Notes: generated by a model from the sequence alone, not told the origin. A stretch of DNA of 64,000 nucleotides from Clostridia bacterium (GCA_017437005.1 JAFSBZ010000026.1:1-64000); one strand, 5' to 3'. Positions 17,364-27,123 are shown, counted from the first letter of the stretch. Numbers and translations: made by a program.

Positions 17364-17738
17364 ATGAAAATAGAGTGCAGATCGTTTGGATTTAAAAACG
17401 GGGCAGACGCGCAGAGTGATTTTGTTTTTGATGTGCGCTGTCTGCCCAATCCATTTTACATAGAGCATTTAAAACATAAAACAGGACAGGACAAGCCTGT
17501 GCGTGAATATGTTTTAAGCAATAAGCAGGCAAAAGATTATCTTAAAAAGGTTATCGATATTCTTTTGCTTGTTATACCTATAAAAGAAAAATACGGTGTT
17601 GAAAAAATGACGGTATCATTTGGTTGTACGGGCGGACATCACCGTTCGGTTACATTTGCTATAGAAGTATGTGAAGCATTAAAGCAACGAAATTATGATT
17701 CCGTTTGTTATCACCGTGATATAAACATAGAGGATTAA
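17364..17738 (+). CDS. RapZ C-terminal-domain protein (stand-alone)
   Basis: RapZ is usually about 290 residues: an N-terminal P-loop ATPase and a C-terminal domain that binds small RNA or GlcN-6-P-related ligands. This protein has only 124 residues and matches the C-terminal domain: FDVRCLPNPF, then SFGCTGGHHRSV near residue 92. No P-loop is present, and no kinase-domain remnant is seen before it, as murB ends 4 bases upstream. A full gene order of rapZ-yvcK-whiA would be expected; here yvcK is also missing. It was probably reduced in an ancestor and kept in place. The start ATG 17364 has a weak ribosome site. Confidence 0.85.
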   Translation: MKIECRSFGFKNGADAQSDFVFDVRCLPNPFYIEHLKHKTGQDKPVREYVLSNKQAKDYLKKVIDILLLVIPIKEKYGVEKMTVSFGCTGGHHRSVTFAIEVCEALKQRNYDSVCYHRDINIED

Positions 17739-17742
17739 AGAA

Positions 17743-18639
17743 ATGTCTTTTTGTTCTGATATAAAAACAGAGTTAAGTGAAATCAAGGTATCACATTGCT
17801 GTATACAGGCACTTACGTATGGCCTTTTGTTATTTGGAAGAGCTTTTAAAACGCAAAAAATATCAATGCAAAGCGAAAATCAATCGGTAACAAAGCTATA
17901 TGCTATGATGATTAAAAAAATTTATGACGCTAATGTTGAAATAACTAAGGGCGACAGCAAAAAGGTTACTTATCGCGCGGAAGTGGTAGACGAAATTGAC
18001 CGACTCAAAATTTTAGCATCTGTGGACTTTGGAATGTGTGACGGTAAAATAAGTCACGAGTTTTTTAATCGGTCTTGCTGTGAAGCCGCGTTCGTAAGGG
18101 GCGCCTTTTTAAGCTGTGGCCAAATGAGTGATCCGCAAAAAAGCTACAGGGTGGATTTTCCTGTAAAAAGCGAGGCGCTGGCGCGCGAATTGTGTGATAT
18201 TTTAGCACGACACGAGGTTTTGGCCAATATATCCACACGCGGCAAGGGCTTTGTTGTATATATAAAGCGCAGTGAGATGATAATAAATTTACTCGCTCTT
18301 ATGGGCGCGTCATCACGAAGCTTTGATTTGATAGAAACTACAATACTTAAAGAGGCAAACAACAAAACTAATCGTGTGTTTAATTGCGATGGAGCTAATA
18401 TAAATAAAACAATTGCGGCTTCATTTAAACAGCGAACAGCAATAGAGTATTTAATAGCCCGCGAAATGTTATCTTCATTGCCCGAGGAACTGATTTCGGT
18501 TGCAAAATTACGTATGCAGTATCCCGAAAGTTCTCTTAAAGATTTATGCAATAACTCGCCCGAACCTATCACAGTTTCGGGGCTTAATCATAGACTAAAA
18601 AAAATAATAGAAATATACGAAAACATAGTTTCAAAATAA
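17743..18639 (+). CDS. whiA: WhiA-type DNA-binding protein
   Basis: WhiA has a LAGLIDADG-endonuclease-like fold without nuclease activity and a C-terminal helix-turn-helix. It is linked to cell division and sporulation in Gram-positives. This 298-residue protein has the N-terminal start SFCSDIKTELSEI, the central CCEAAFVRGAFLSCG and RSFDLIETT motifs, and the C-terminal DNA-binding part AKLRMQYPESSLKDLC and SGLNHRLKKI. Length and order fit the family. It begins 4 bases after the RapZ-domain gene. Confidence 0.95.
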   Translation: MSFCSDIKTELSEIKVSHCCIQALTYGLLLFGRAFKTQKISMQSENQSVTKLYAMMIKKIYDANVEITKGDSKKVTYRAEVVDEIDRLKILASVDFGMCDGKISHEFFNRSCCEAAFVRGAFLSCGQMSDPQKSYRVDFPVKSEALARELCDILARHEVLANISTRGKGFVVYIKRSEMIINLLALMGASSRSFDLIETTILKEANNKTNRVFNCDGANINKTIAASFKQRTAIEYLIAREMLSSLPEELISVAKLRMQYPESSLKDLCNNSPEPITVSGLNHRLKKIIEIYENIVSK

Positions 18640-18661
18640 ATTATTAAAGGGAGTGAGCGGC

Positions 18662-21600
18662 ATGGCCTTTACACATTTGCATTTGCACACAGAATACAGT
18701 TTGCTTGACGGCTGTTGCCGCATAAACAAGCTTTTTGATGCCGTTGCTGCGCGTGGACAAACGGCTGTAGCAATCACCGACCACGGTGTTATGTATGGCG
18801 TTATTGATTTTTACAAGGCGGCAAAGAAAAAAGGCATAAAGCCCATAATCGGATGTGAGGTATATGTTGCGCCTAACAGCCGTTTTGACAAGCAAAAGCA
18901 ACCCGATGGAAATTATAGTCATTTGGTTCTGCTGTGCGAGAATAATTCAGGATATCAAAATCTTATAAAGCTTGTGTCAGCAGGCTTTACCGAAGGCTTT
19001 TATACAAGACCGCGAGTTGATCGCGAATTGTTAGAAAAACATCACGAAGGACTTATTGCACTTTCTGCTTGCCTTGCAGGTGAAATACCACGCGCAATTA
19101 TGGATGGCAATTATGAAAAAGCACGCGATACGGCCCTTTGGTATAAAAATGTTTTTGGTGAGAATAACTATTATCTTGAGGTGCAAAATCACGGAATTGC
19201 TGAACAACAAAGCGTAAATGCATACATTCAAAAAATATCATATGATACGGGTATTCCAATTGTTGCGACAAATGACGTTCATTATTGCGACAAAGATGAT
19301 AGCTTTATGCACAAGGTTTTGCTATGCGTACAAACAGGTAGTAAAATCGGTGATAAAACGAATTTTGAGTTCCCCACAGAAGAATTTTATCTTAAATCTG
19401 AAAAAGAAATGCAAGAAGCATTTCCCAATATGCCTGATGCAATCACAAATACGCAAAAAATTGCCGACAGATGCAATGTTGAATTTGAGTTTGGTAAAAT
19501 TAAATTGCCGTTTTTTGATACAGGCGGTGAAGACCACTTTGAATATTTTCGTCGTAAATGCTATGATGGATTATATAAAATTTACGGTGCTAATCCTGAA
19601 AAGTCTGTAACCGACCGTTTGGAGTACGAGCTGTCGATTATAAACACGATGGGATATGTGGATTATTATCTTATTGTATGGGATTTTATTAACTATGCCA
19701 AAACTCACAATATTCCCGTAGGTCCTGGACGTGGTTCCGGTGCGGGAAGCCTTGCGGCATACTGCATAGGTATTACCGGTATAGACCCAATAAAATACAA
19801 TTTACTTTTTGAACGATTTTTAAATCCCGAGCGTGTATCTATGCCCGACTTTGACGTCGACTTTTGCTATGTTAATCGACAAAAGGTTATAGATTATGTT
19901 ATAGAAAAATACGGTGCAGATCACGTGGCTCAGATAGTAACATTTGGTACTATGGCGGCGCGCGCTGCTGTGCGCGATGTGGGACGAGCTATGGATATTC
20001 CATACGCAACGTGTGATAAAACTGCAAAGCTTATACCGTATTCACCCGGAATGACTCTTACAAAGGCGCTTGACAGCTCTAAAGAGCTTAAAAGCTTATA
20101 TGATAGTGATACTCTTATAAAAGAGCTTATTGATATGGCAATCAAGCTTGAGGGTATGCCAAGGCACGCATCCACCCATGCGGCAGGTGTTGTTATATCC
20201 GACCGACCGGTAAGCGATTATGTGCCCCTTGCCACTAATGACGAGTCGGTTGTAACACAGTATACAATGACCGCTCTTGATGAGCTTGGCCTTCTTAAAA
20301 TGGATTTTTTGGGGCTGAGAAATCTTACGGTAATTGAGGACACACAAAAAGAAATAAGAAAAATACATCCCAATTTTGATGTCGAAAAAATACCGCTTGA
20401 CGATGCCGATACCTTTAAAATGATGAGCGAAGGATTTACCGACGGTGTGTTTCAGTTTGAATCTGACGGTATGAAGAACATAATGCGTAAATTCAGGCCT
20501 CAGACACTTGAGGATTTAATATCGATTATTTCTCTTTATCGTCCCGGTCCTATGGATTCAATACCGCGTTATATTCACAATAGACATAATCCCAAGGATG
20601 TAAAGTATGATACACCTTTGTTAGAACCTATTTTAAATGTAACCTATGGATGTATCGTGTATCAGGAACAGGTAATGCAAATATTCCGTTCCCTTGCGGG
20701 ATATTCTTTAGGTCGCGCCGATATAGTAAGGCGCGCAATGTCCAAGAAAAAACACGACGTATTGGCTCGTGAGCGTAACGCATTTATATATGGCGAAAAA
20801 GATCAAAACGGCAATGTTGTTTGTGATGGCGCTTTAAATCGCGGAGTGAGTGAAGCTGTAGCTGAGAAGCTTTTTGATGAGATTTCTGCTTTTAGCTCAT
20901 ACGCCTTCAATAAATCACACGCCGCGGCTTATGCTGTGGTGTCATATAGAACGGCATATCTTAAATGTCATTACCCTACAGAGTATTTTGCGGCATTGCT
21001 CACAAGTGTTTTGGATAACGTTGGAAAAATATCGCAATACACTACAGAATGTAAGCGTATGGGAATAAAAATTTTACCGCCATCGGTAAACGAAAGTTAC
21101 GAAAACTTTACATCTTGCGGTAAAAATATACGCTTTGGTTTGCTTGCTGTAAAAAATCTTGGTTCTAATCTTATAAATCAGCTTATAAATGAAAGAAAAA
21201 ATGGTAAATACACCTCTATGTACGATTTTTGTTCGCGAAATTATAGCCGAAACTTTAATCGTCGCGCGCTGGAAGGTCTTATTAAAAGCGGCGCTATGGA
21301 CACATTAGAGGATAACCGCCGAAAAATGTTATACAATATCGATAAGGTTATATCCGTAATTGAGGAAACCGAGCGATTTACCTCTGAAAACCAGTTGGAT
21401 TTATTTGGCGATACTACCGAGAAATCAAGTTTTGAGCTTGCGCATATTGATGAAATGCCTCGCGCGGAATTGTTATCTATGGAAAAAGCCGCCACGGGTA
21501 TGTATTTGTCAGGACATCCAATGAACAGTTATCGGTCGTTTGTTCGCAATTCGCGATTTATACCAATTGCCGATATTAATTCTAAAAAAATACCCGATGG

Positions 21601-22099
21601 AAGACGCATAAGTGTTGTGGGTGTACTTGGCGAGATTAAATTAAAACAGCTTAAAAATAAAAACACCATAGCATATACTACGGTGGAGGATATATCAGGA
21701 ACAGTCGATATTATTGTGTTTTCTGCAATTTTGGCTTCTTATCGCTCTATTATGACAGCTGGAAGCGTTGTTATAATAAACGGAAAGGTGAGCGAACGCG
21801 AGGATCGCGAGCCCGAAATTGTTTGCGAATCGGTAGAAATCGTTCCCGAAAGTGCGCAAAATGCAGAACAAATCGAGACGTTATATCTAAAAATTTCAAG
21901 TATAAATTCACAACAATTTAATGAAGTGTGTGAAATTTTGGCAAAATATAAAGGAGAAAGCGACGTTATAATTTATTGTGAGGATACAAAAAAGCGTATT
22001 ATGGTTCCCGAAAGGTTAAAAATACAACCGTCAAAGGCTTTAACCGATGATTTGTCACGTGTTTTATCTGCCGAAAACGTAAAGTTGGTTCTCAAATAA
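18662..22099 (+). CDS. dnaE: DNA polymerase III alpha subunit (DnaE)
   Basis: This is a DnaE-type replicative polymerase of 1145 residues. The PHP domain opens with HLHLHTEYSLLDG. The palm holds the catalytic aspartates in MPDFDVDFCY near residue 400. The fingers, the double helix-hairpin-helix and an OB domain (ISVVGVLGEIK) follow. The C-terminal residues match the usual tail. ATG 18662 is 9 bases from AGGGAG; GTG 18653 overlaps that site and is less likely. In Clostridia a second polymerase, PolC, usually does most leading-strand synthesis; it is not in this window. It is 22 bases after whiA. Confidence 0.95.
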   Translation: MAFTHLHLHTEYSLLDGCCRINKLFDAVAARGQTAVAITDHGVMYGVIDFYKAAKKKGIKPIIGCEVYVAPNSRFDKQKQPDGNYSHLVLLCENNSGYQNLIKLVSAGFTEGFYTRPRVDRELLEKHHEGLIALSACLAGEIPRAIMDGNYEKARDTALWYKNVFGENNYYLEVQNHGIAEQQSVNAYIQKISYDTGIPIVATNDVHYCDKDDSFMHKVLLCVQTGSKIGDKTNFEFPTEEFYLKSEKEMQEAFPNMPDAITNTQKIADRCNVEFEFGKIKLPFFDTGGEDHFEYFRRKCYDGLYKIYGANPEKSVTDRLEYELSIINTMGYVDYYLIVWDFINYAKTHNIPVGPGRGSGAGSLAAYCIGITGIDPIKYNLLFERFLNPERVSMPDFDVDFCYVNRQKVIDYVIEKYGADHVAQIVTFGTMAARAAVRDVGRAMDIPYATCDKTAKLIPYSPGMTLTKALDSSKELKSLYDSDTLIKELIDMAIKLEGMPRHASTHAAGVVISDRPVSDYVPLATNDESVVTQYTMTALDELGLLKMDFLGLRNLTVIEDTQKEIRKIHPNFDVEKIPLDDADTFKMMSEGFTDGVFQFESDGMKNIMRKFRPQTLEDLISIISLYRPGPMDSIPRYIHNRHNPKDVKYDTPLLEPILNVTYGCIVYQEQVMQIFRSLAGYSLGRADIVRRAMSKKKHDVLARERNAFIYGEKDQNGNVVCDGALNRGVSEAVAEKLFDEISAFSSYAFNKSHAAAYAVVSYRTAYLKCHYPTEYFAALLTSVLDNVGKISQYTTECKRMGIKILPPSVNESYENFTSCGKNIRFGLLAVKNLGSNLINQLINERKNGKYTSMYDFCSRNYSRNFNRRALEGLIKSGAMDTLEDNRRKMLYNIDKVISVIEETERFTSENQLDLFGDTTEKSSFELAHIDEMPRAELLSMEKAATGMYLSGHPMNSYRSFVRNSRFIPIADINSKKIPDGRRISVVGVLGEIKLKQLKNKNTIAYTTVEDISGTVDIIVFSAILASYRSIMTAGSVVIINGKVSEREDREPEIVCESVEIVPESAQNAEQIETLYLKISSINSQQFNEVCEILAKYKGESDVIIYCEDTKKRIMVPERLKIQPSKALTDDLSRVLSAENVKLVLK

Positions 22100-22106
22100 A
22101 AAAATG

Positions 22107-22135
22107 TTGCAGTTTTTGTATTTTTAGTGTATAAT
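22107..22135 (+). promoter_or_regulatory. Promoter of pfkA
   Basis: TTGCAG (22107-22112), 17 bases, TATAAT (22130-22135), about 30 bases before the start codon. It lies just after the dnaE stop. Confidence 0.8.
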
Positions 22136-22165
22136 ATTTGGCATGTGTTTTGGAGATGATAAAAA

Positions 22166-23125
22166 ATGAAAACAATAGGTGTTTTAACAAGCGGCGGCGA
22201 CGCGCCCGGTATGAATGCTGCGGTACGCGCCGTAGTAAGAACTGCCATTTCGCTTGGTATGACAGTTAAGGGTATAAGACGTGGATATGCCGGTCTTATA
22301 GAAAATGATATTTTTGATATGGATTCACGTTCTGTTTGTGATATTATCAACCGTGGAGGTACTGTGCTTTATACTGCACGTTGTCCAAAATTTAGAACCG
22401 AGGAAGGTGTTTTGGAAGCAGTTGAAAACTGTAAAAAACACGGAATTGAGGGTTTGGTTGTAATCGGCGGCGATGGTTCTTTCAAGGGTGCGCTTCAGCT
22501 TTCACGCCACGGCGTGCCATGTATTGGTGTACCAGGAACAATCGATAACGATATTGGTTGTACCGAATATACGATAGGTTTTGATACCGCTATGAACACC
22601 GCTATAGAAATGATAGACAGAATTCGTGACACAGCACAATCGCACGAACGCTGCAGTGTTATTGAGGTTATGGGTCGACACGCAGGATATATTGCAGTTC
22701 AAACAGGTATTGCTGTGGGTGCTACTGCGATAATGGTGCCTGAAGTACCCGTTAGTATGGAAAGTATAATCCGTAAAATCAAAACAGCTCAACGAAACGG
22801 TAAAAAGCACTTTATTGTAATTGTTGCCGAAGGCGTTGGCGGTGTAGAGGACATTGCAAAGCAAATTATGGCGGCAACAGATATTGACTCACGAGCTACA
22901 GTTTTAGGACACGTTCAGCGTGGTGGTAATCCAACCCTTCGTGACAGGCTTCGCGCTACACAAATGGGTTACGAGGCAGTACAGCTTCTTAATCAAGGCA
23001 AGGGAAACCGCGTAGTCGCATATCAGGGCAGCAGTGTTGTTAATTATGATATTGAAGATGCTCTTCAAATGAAAAAATGTTTTGATGAGCGTATGCTTAA
23101 AATTGCATTAGAAACAGCAATTTAA
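22166..23125 (+). CDS. pfkA: 6-phosphofructokinase
   Basis: PfkA makes fructose-1,6-bisphosphate with ATP in glycolysis. The 319-residue protein has SGGDAPGMNAAVRAVVR, the ATP motif GGDGSFKGA, the catalytic PGTIDNDI and the substrate-binding MGRHAGYIA and GHVQRGGNPTLRDR. The Gly in GGDGS marks an ATP enzyme and not a PPi enzyme. The length is the bacterial norm. It has its own promoter and a terminator after the stop. Ribosome site GGAGATG precedes ATG 22166. Confidence 0.95.
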   Translation: MKTIGVLTSGGDAPGMNAAVRAVVRTAISLGMTVKGIRRGYAGLIENDIFDMDSRSVCDIINRGGTVLYTARCPKFRTEEGVLEAVENCKKHGIEGLVVIGGDGSFKGALQLSRHGVPCIGVPGTIDNDIGCTEYTIGFDTAMNTAIEMIDRIRDTAQSHERCSVIEVMGRHAGYIAVQTGIAVGATAIMVPEVPVSMESIIRKIKTAQRNGKKHFIVIVAEGVGGVEDIAKQIMAATDIDSRATVLGHVQRGGNPTLRDRLRATQMGYEAVQLLNQGKGNRVVAYQGSSVVNYDIEDALQMKKCFDERMLKIALETAI

Positions 23126-23131
23126 AAAAAC

Positions 23132-23183
23132 AAATCCCGAGTTTGCGTTCCCTTTGTAAAGAGGGTTTGCAATCTCGGGATTT
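23132..23183. terminator. Terminator between pfkA and the converging carboxypeptidase gene
   Basis: Arms AAATCCCGAG (23132-23141) and CTCGGGATTT (23174-23183) enclose a smaller CCCTT/AAGAGGG hairpin. It lies between two converging genes and can end both. Confidence 0.75.
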
Positions 23184-23189
23184 ATATTA

Positions 23190-24503
23190 TTATTGTTTTT
23201 TATCGTTATATGGAACGTATTTTATCTTACGCTGTTTTGATTTTTTGGTGTTTAATTTTATGACCGCAATTATAAAAACAACAATAGCGAGAACAATTAA
23301 AATGTATACTACCTTCATATATGATGATGTAAAGAAGTTTTTAACTGCGCGCAATGCTGTTAAAAGCGCACTTTTTTGTATATCCTCGTTGGCTATAAGG
23401 TTGACAGTTCCTATTTTTTGTTCGGCATAAATTATATCTGCAGTACCAAGTTTCTGACCTTTTTTAATGGGGGCGTCAACCTTTTCCGACACAGGATTGG
23501 TTACAATACTGATTGTCGAATCGTCGGCATCTTTGGGTAATACCGAGGTAAATCCCTCTTCTACATAAAGCGAAACAAAATCGGTGTCGAGCGATAAATC
23601 AACACCTATTTCTGCTACGGGATTAGCGGTGTCGGCAACCTTTTTAAATTCAAAGTTTTTGAATGCCCATCGATAAAGCTCGGCGCTTTCTGTAAAGTGT
23701 TTTTTCTCATTTGGTGGGCAACCAAACAAAATGCAAGCATAGTTGTAGCCGTTGTAACTTGCCGTACTTACAAGGCAACGACCGGCCTCATCAGTGTATC
23801 CAGTTTTAACACCCTTTGCATAAGTGTAGTAATAGCTGGTGGTGTTATCTTGCAAAAGATTTGTTGTAGAGAGCACGCGGTTTCCCGAAAGACTGGTGGT
23901 TACCGTGTGTCTTGTGCTTTCGCAAACCGTTTTAAAGGTTTCGTTTTGCAATGCGTATTTAGTAAGCGTATATGTGTCACGTGCGGTAGTATAGTTTTCT
24001 TCGTGATGTAGGCCTATTGGGTTTTCGTAGTGTGTTCCGCTAAGGCCTAATTCTGTGGCGCGAGTGTTCATCATATTAACAAAATTATCTACACTATCGC
24101 CATAATACATAGCCGCCAACAGTGAACAATCGCCGTAAGATGACATCAACACCATATATACAAGGTCAAGCTGTGTGATTTCTTCTCCTGCTTTAAGTAA
24201 TGAAACGCTGCTTCCTGTGCCACTTATAAGATCGAGCGCTTCTTCGGTCATAGCGATTTTGGCATCAGGGTTGTATCGGCTGCTTTCTAATATCAAAAGC
24301 GTCGTCATAATTTTAGTAATAGAAGCAGGGTATACCTTTTGGTCGGCGTTTTTTTCATACAACACTTCATCGGTATCAAGCGACACAAGCATCGCAGCAT
24401 TTGCCGTAATTTGAATGCCTGTGGGTTCGTATGCACTCACTGTAAGGGCAGGTGTTAAAAGTAAACAAATTATTAAAATAAAAGAAAAAGCTCTTTTAAG
24501 CAT
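23190..24503 (-). CDS. D-alanyl-D-alanine carboxypeptidase (DacA/DacF type)
   Basis: This low-molecular-weight penicillin-binding protein trims peptidoglycan stem peptides outside the cell. The 437-residue protein has a signal peptide (1-24), SxxK as S61-I-T-K64, and KTG in GVKTGYTDEAG. The second motif, usually SxN (SGN or SAN), reads SSYGD, so the Asn is absent there. A C-terminal anchor helix lies at about 400-420, followed by a basic tail. Ribosome site GGGGAGA is before ATG 24503. The fold is clear; whether the altered motif lowers activity is not known. Confidence 0.85.
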   Translation of the reverse strand: MLKRAFSFILIICLLLTPALTVSAYEPTGIQITANAAMLVSLDTDEVLYEKNADQKVYPASITKIMTTLLILESSRYNPDAKIAMTEEALDLISGTGSSVSLLKAGEEITQLDLVYMVLMSSYGDCSLLAAMYYGDSVDNFVNMMNTRATELGLSGTHYENPIGLHHEENYTTARDTYTLTKYALQNETFKTVCESTRHTVTTSLSGNRVLSTTNLLQDNTTSYYYTYAKGVKTGYTDEAGRCLVSTASYNGYNYACILFGCPPNEKKHFTESAELYRWAFKNFEFKKVADTANPVAEIGVDLSLDTDFVSLYVEEGFTSVLPKDADDSTISIVTNPVSEKVDAPIKKGQKLGTADIIYAEQKIGTVNLIANEDIQKSALLTALRAVKNFFTSSYMKVVYILIVLAIVVFIIAVIKLNTKKSKQRKIKYVPYNDKKQ

Positions 24504-24541
24504 AGAAATCTCCCCAAAAGTATGATATACTAATATTATAC

Positions 24542-24569
24542 ATTATAAATACATAAAAATAAAGTGCAA
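24542..24569 (-). promoter_or_regulatory. Promoter of the carboxypeptidase gene
   Basis: TTGCAC (24569-24564), 16 bases, TATAAT (24547-24542) on the minus strand, about 40 bases from ATG 24503. Confidence 0.6.
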
Positions 24570-24595
24570 ATATTAAAAAAAGTGGTGGTGAAAAA

Positions 24596-25288
24596 GTGGT
24601 TTATATAACAGGTGATATGCATGGAGACCTTGAAAGACTCTACAGTAAAGAATTTCGCAAACTTCGACGGGGTGATATTCTTATTGTGTGTGGAGATTTT
24701 GGGTATATATTTGATGGCTCAAAACAAGAAAAAGAGGTTATAAAATGGTTTGCAAAGCGCAAGTTTATAACCGCCTTTGTAGAAGGTACGCACGATAATC
24801 TTGATAAGATAAATCGCTCGAGAGAAACCGTATGGAAGGGCGGTAAGGTGCATAGAATAAAGGGTAATCTTTTGCATCTTATGCGAGGACAAATTTTTAC
24901 TATAGACGGCAATAAATATTTCACCTTCGGTGGTGGAGAAAGTGCTGATAAGGATATGCGAGTAGCGCAAGGCTTTTGGTGGCGCGAGGAGGAACCTACC
25001 CCTGCCGAAATGGCAGATGGAGCGCGCGTTCTTGATGAAGCGGGATGCCGAGTGGATTATATAATCACTCACGAACCACCTTCACTTGTAAAAAGCGCGA
25101 TGCTTTTGCGTAAAGGGAATAGTGATAGCATTAATAAATTAAATGGTTACTTAGAGGAAATCGGTCGCTCTTGCGATTACCGTCATTGGTATTTTGGTTC
25201 CCTTCACGAAGATCGTGTCATCACCGAGCATCACACATGTGTGTTTAAAAAAATGCTTGCAATAGACACGAATGCTAAAAACTTGTAA
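24596..25288 (+). CDS. Calcineurin-like metallophosphoesterase
   Basis: This 230-residue cytoplasmic enzyme has the metal-binding series GDMHGD (start), CGDFGYIFDG, GTHDNLD (in place of GNHE) and ITHEPP, and a late His in HWYFGSLHED. These fit a two-metal phosphoesterase. The substrate is unknown. The start is GTG 24596 after GGTGGTGAAAAA; no better codon is near. The start region is divergent from the carboxypeptidase gene. The gene ends inside the promoter of the next operon. Confidence 0.8.
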   Translation: MVYITGDMHGDLERLYSKEFRKLRRGDILIVCGDFGYIFDGSKQEKEVIKWFAKRKFITAFVEGTHDNLDKINRSRETVWKGGKVHRIKGNLLHLMRGQIFTIDGNKYFTFGGGESADKDMRVAQGFWWREEEPTPAEMADGARVLDEAGCRVDYIITHEPPSLVKSAMLLRKGNSDSINKLNGYLEEIGRSCDYRHWYFGSLHEDRVITEHHTCVFKKMLAIDTNAKNL

Positions 25289-25311
25289 TTTTATATTAGA
25301 TATGATATAAT
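25283..25311 (+). promoter_or_regulatory. Promoter of pseudokinase operon
   Basis: TTGTAA (25283-25288), 17 bases with extended TGA, TATAAT (25306-25311). The -35 box overlaps the stop codon of the phosphoesterase gene. Confidence 0.75.
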
Positions 25312-25343
25312 TATTTAATGACATCAAAATTATGGAGGTCGCT

Positions 25344-27098
25344 ATGATAAATATCGACAGACTTTGTCCCGGTTGTATGAACGACAACGGCGGTGAAAAA
25401 ATTTGTAGCATATGTGGATGTGATGTGTCAGAAAAAAATGACAACACACATTTACCTGTCAAATTTTTGCTTTCGGAAAGATATGTTATAGGTAAAGCTC
25501 TTAGTGTTAATGCAGAAGGAATAACCTATATCGCGTGGGATATGGCAGCTGATAATGCTGTACATATAAAAGAATATTTTCCAAAAAACATATCTGTTCG
25601 AAATCCCGATAAAACAGTATCGGTAATAAGCGGTAATGAATTTTATTTTAATGAAGGACTTATGGATTTTATTGAAATAAACAAAAAACTTATTGCAACC
25701 GAATTGCAATCTATAATACCTGTGCTTACCGTTTTTGAAGAAAACGGTACAGTTTATGCGGTAACACCTATAATATCAAGTATTACGCTTAATAGCTTTC
25801 TTGAAAAAAACGGTGGAAGTCTTAGGTGGGAGCAGGCTCGCCCTTTGTTTTTGCCGCTTATAGATACGCTTAAGGGTCTTCACGAGCTTGGTATTATACA
25901 CGGTGGCATTTCACCCGAAACAATACTGGTAGGTCGTGACGGTAAGCTGCGTTTTTCAAAAATATATATTCCAAGACTACGTATGGCATCGTCGGATAGC
26001 CCTGCGGAGCTATATAGTGGATATGCCGCAGCCGAGCAGTATGGCGGTACAGACGAAAAAATTAGCGAGGCATCAGACGTTTACGGACTCAGCGCAACGC
26101 TGTTTCGTGTAATCATAGGTACAGTGCCTCCCTCTGCGGAAATAAGACTCACTCAGGATACTTTGTCAATTCCTGCTCATTTTGCTGACGAATTACCTCG
26201 TCAAGTGCTGGTAGCAATTGCCAACGGTATGCAGATAAAAATTCAAAACCGAACCAAAAATATTGATGTTTTTAAAAATGAACTCGTTTACGGAGAAACT
26301 CAGGAAAATCTTCGTCGCGCAGCAAATGTGCGCGCGGCAAGTAAAACAGAAAAAACTGCCGAAAAATCAGATTCCTCCAAGAAAAAGGGTGGCGGTGTAA
26401 AGTATGCCGCAATATCGGCAGGTATTACAGTAGCGTTATTTTTGGTTGTTGCAATCGTTTTGTGCGTTGTGTTTAAGGATGAAATATTCGGTACAAACGA
26501 ACCCTTATTTAACAACTCCGAAATAGCTTCAATGCCTGATGTCGATGTAATAGGCGATGTAGATCCTAATGCGGTAGAATCGGTAATACTATACGAGGTT
26601 CCCGACCTTGTCGGAAAATATTATTATCAGCTGGAAGATATTGAAAATTATGAGCGCTTTAAGTTTGTAATAAAGGATAAAGAATATTCCGATAAATATG
26701 AACGCGGCGCAATTTGCTCTCAATCGGTAGAGGTAGGAACATCTGTTGAAAACGGTACCGAGATACAACTTGTTATAAGTCTTGGCTCTAAAGAGGTTAC
26801 TATCGCAAATGTAGTAGGTCTTGATGAAATGAGCGCTAAAATGGAGTTGCTTAAACAAGGATTTTTATACGAAAATATTATAGTAGAAAAAATTTACGAT
26901 TCCGAATCGGCATCCGGTGTAGTTTTGCGACAAACACCCGAATATAAAGAAACTGTTAACGCTGAAATATTGGTTACTATATATGTTAACGAGTACGAAG
27001 AAGAACTTGTTGAACCCGAAATCAGTGATGATACACAACAAGACAACGAACAGGGTCGTGTTCCAAACGGTAGTTCTAACAATCAAAACAACGAGTAA
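25344..27098 (+). CDS. Membrane pseudokinase with zinc ribbon and PASTA domains
   Basis: The 584-residue protein has a zinc ribbon (Cys8, 11, 21, 24), a Ser/Thr-kinase-like domain (about 45-310), a Lys/Ser-rich linker, one membrane helix (about 355-378) and two PASTA-like repeats outside the cell (VPDLVGKYYYQLED and IANVVGLDEMSAK). PrkC-type kinases have this order. The ATP lysine is kept (K76 in AVHIKEY), but HRDxxxxN reads HGGISPET (186-193) and the DFG position reads SKI. The catalytic Asp and metal Asp are thus missing. It should sense cell-wall fragments without phosphorylating. ATG 25344 follows GGAGGTCGCT; the in-frame ATG 25332 overlaps that site. Confidence 0.8.
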   Translation: MINIDRLCPGCMNDNGGEKICSICGCDVSEKNDNTHLPVKFLLSERYVIGKALSVNAEGITYIAWDMAADNAVHIKEYFPKNISVRNPDKTVSVISGNEFYFNEGLMDFIEINKKLIATELQSIIPVLTVFEENGTVYAVTPIISSITLNSFLEKNGGSLRWEQARPLFLPLIDTLKGLHELGIIHGGISPETILVGRDGKLRFSKIYIPRLRMASSDSPAELYSGYAAAEQYGGTDEKISEASDVYGLSATLFRVIIGTVPPSAEIRLTQDTLSIPAHFADELPRQVLVAIANGMQIKIQNRTKNIDVFKNELVYGETQENLRRAANVRAASKTEKTAEKSDSSKKKGGGVKYAAISAGITVALFLVVAIVLCVVFKDEIFGTNEPLFNNSEIASMPDVDVIGDVDPNAVESVILYEVPDLVGKYYYQLEDIENYERFKFVIKDKEYSDKYERGAICSQSVEVGTSVENGTEIQLVISLGSKEVTIANVVGLDEMSAKMELLKQGFLYENIIVEKIYDSESASGVVLRQTPEYKETVNAEILVTIYVNEYEEELVEPEISDDTQQDNEQGRVPNGSSNNQNNE

Positions 27099-27123
27099 TT
27101 TATGATTTAAGAGGTGTAATATA

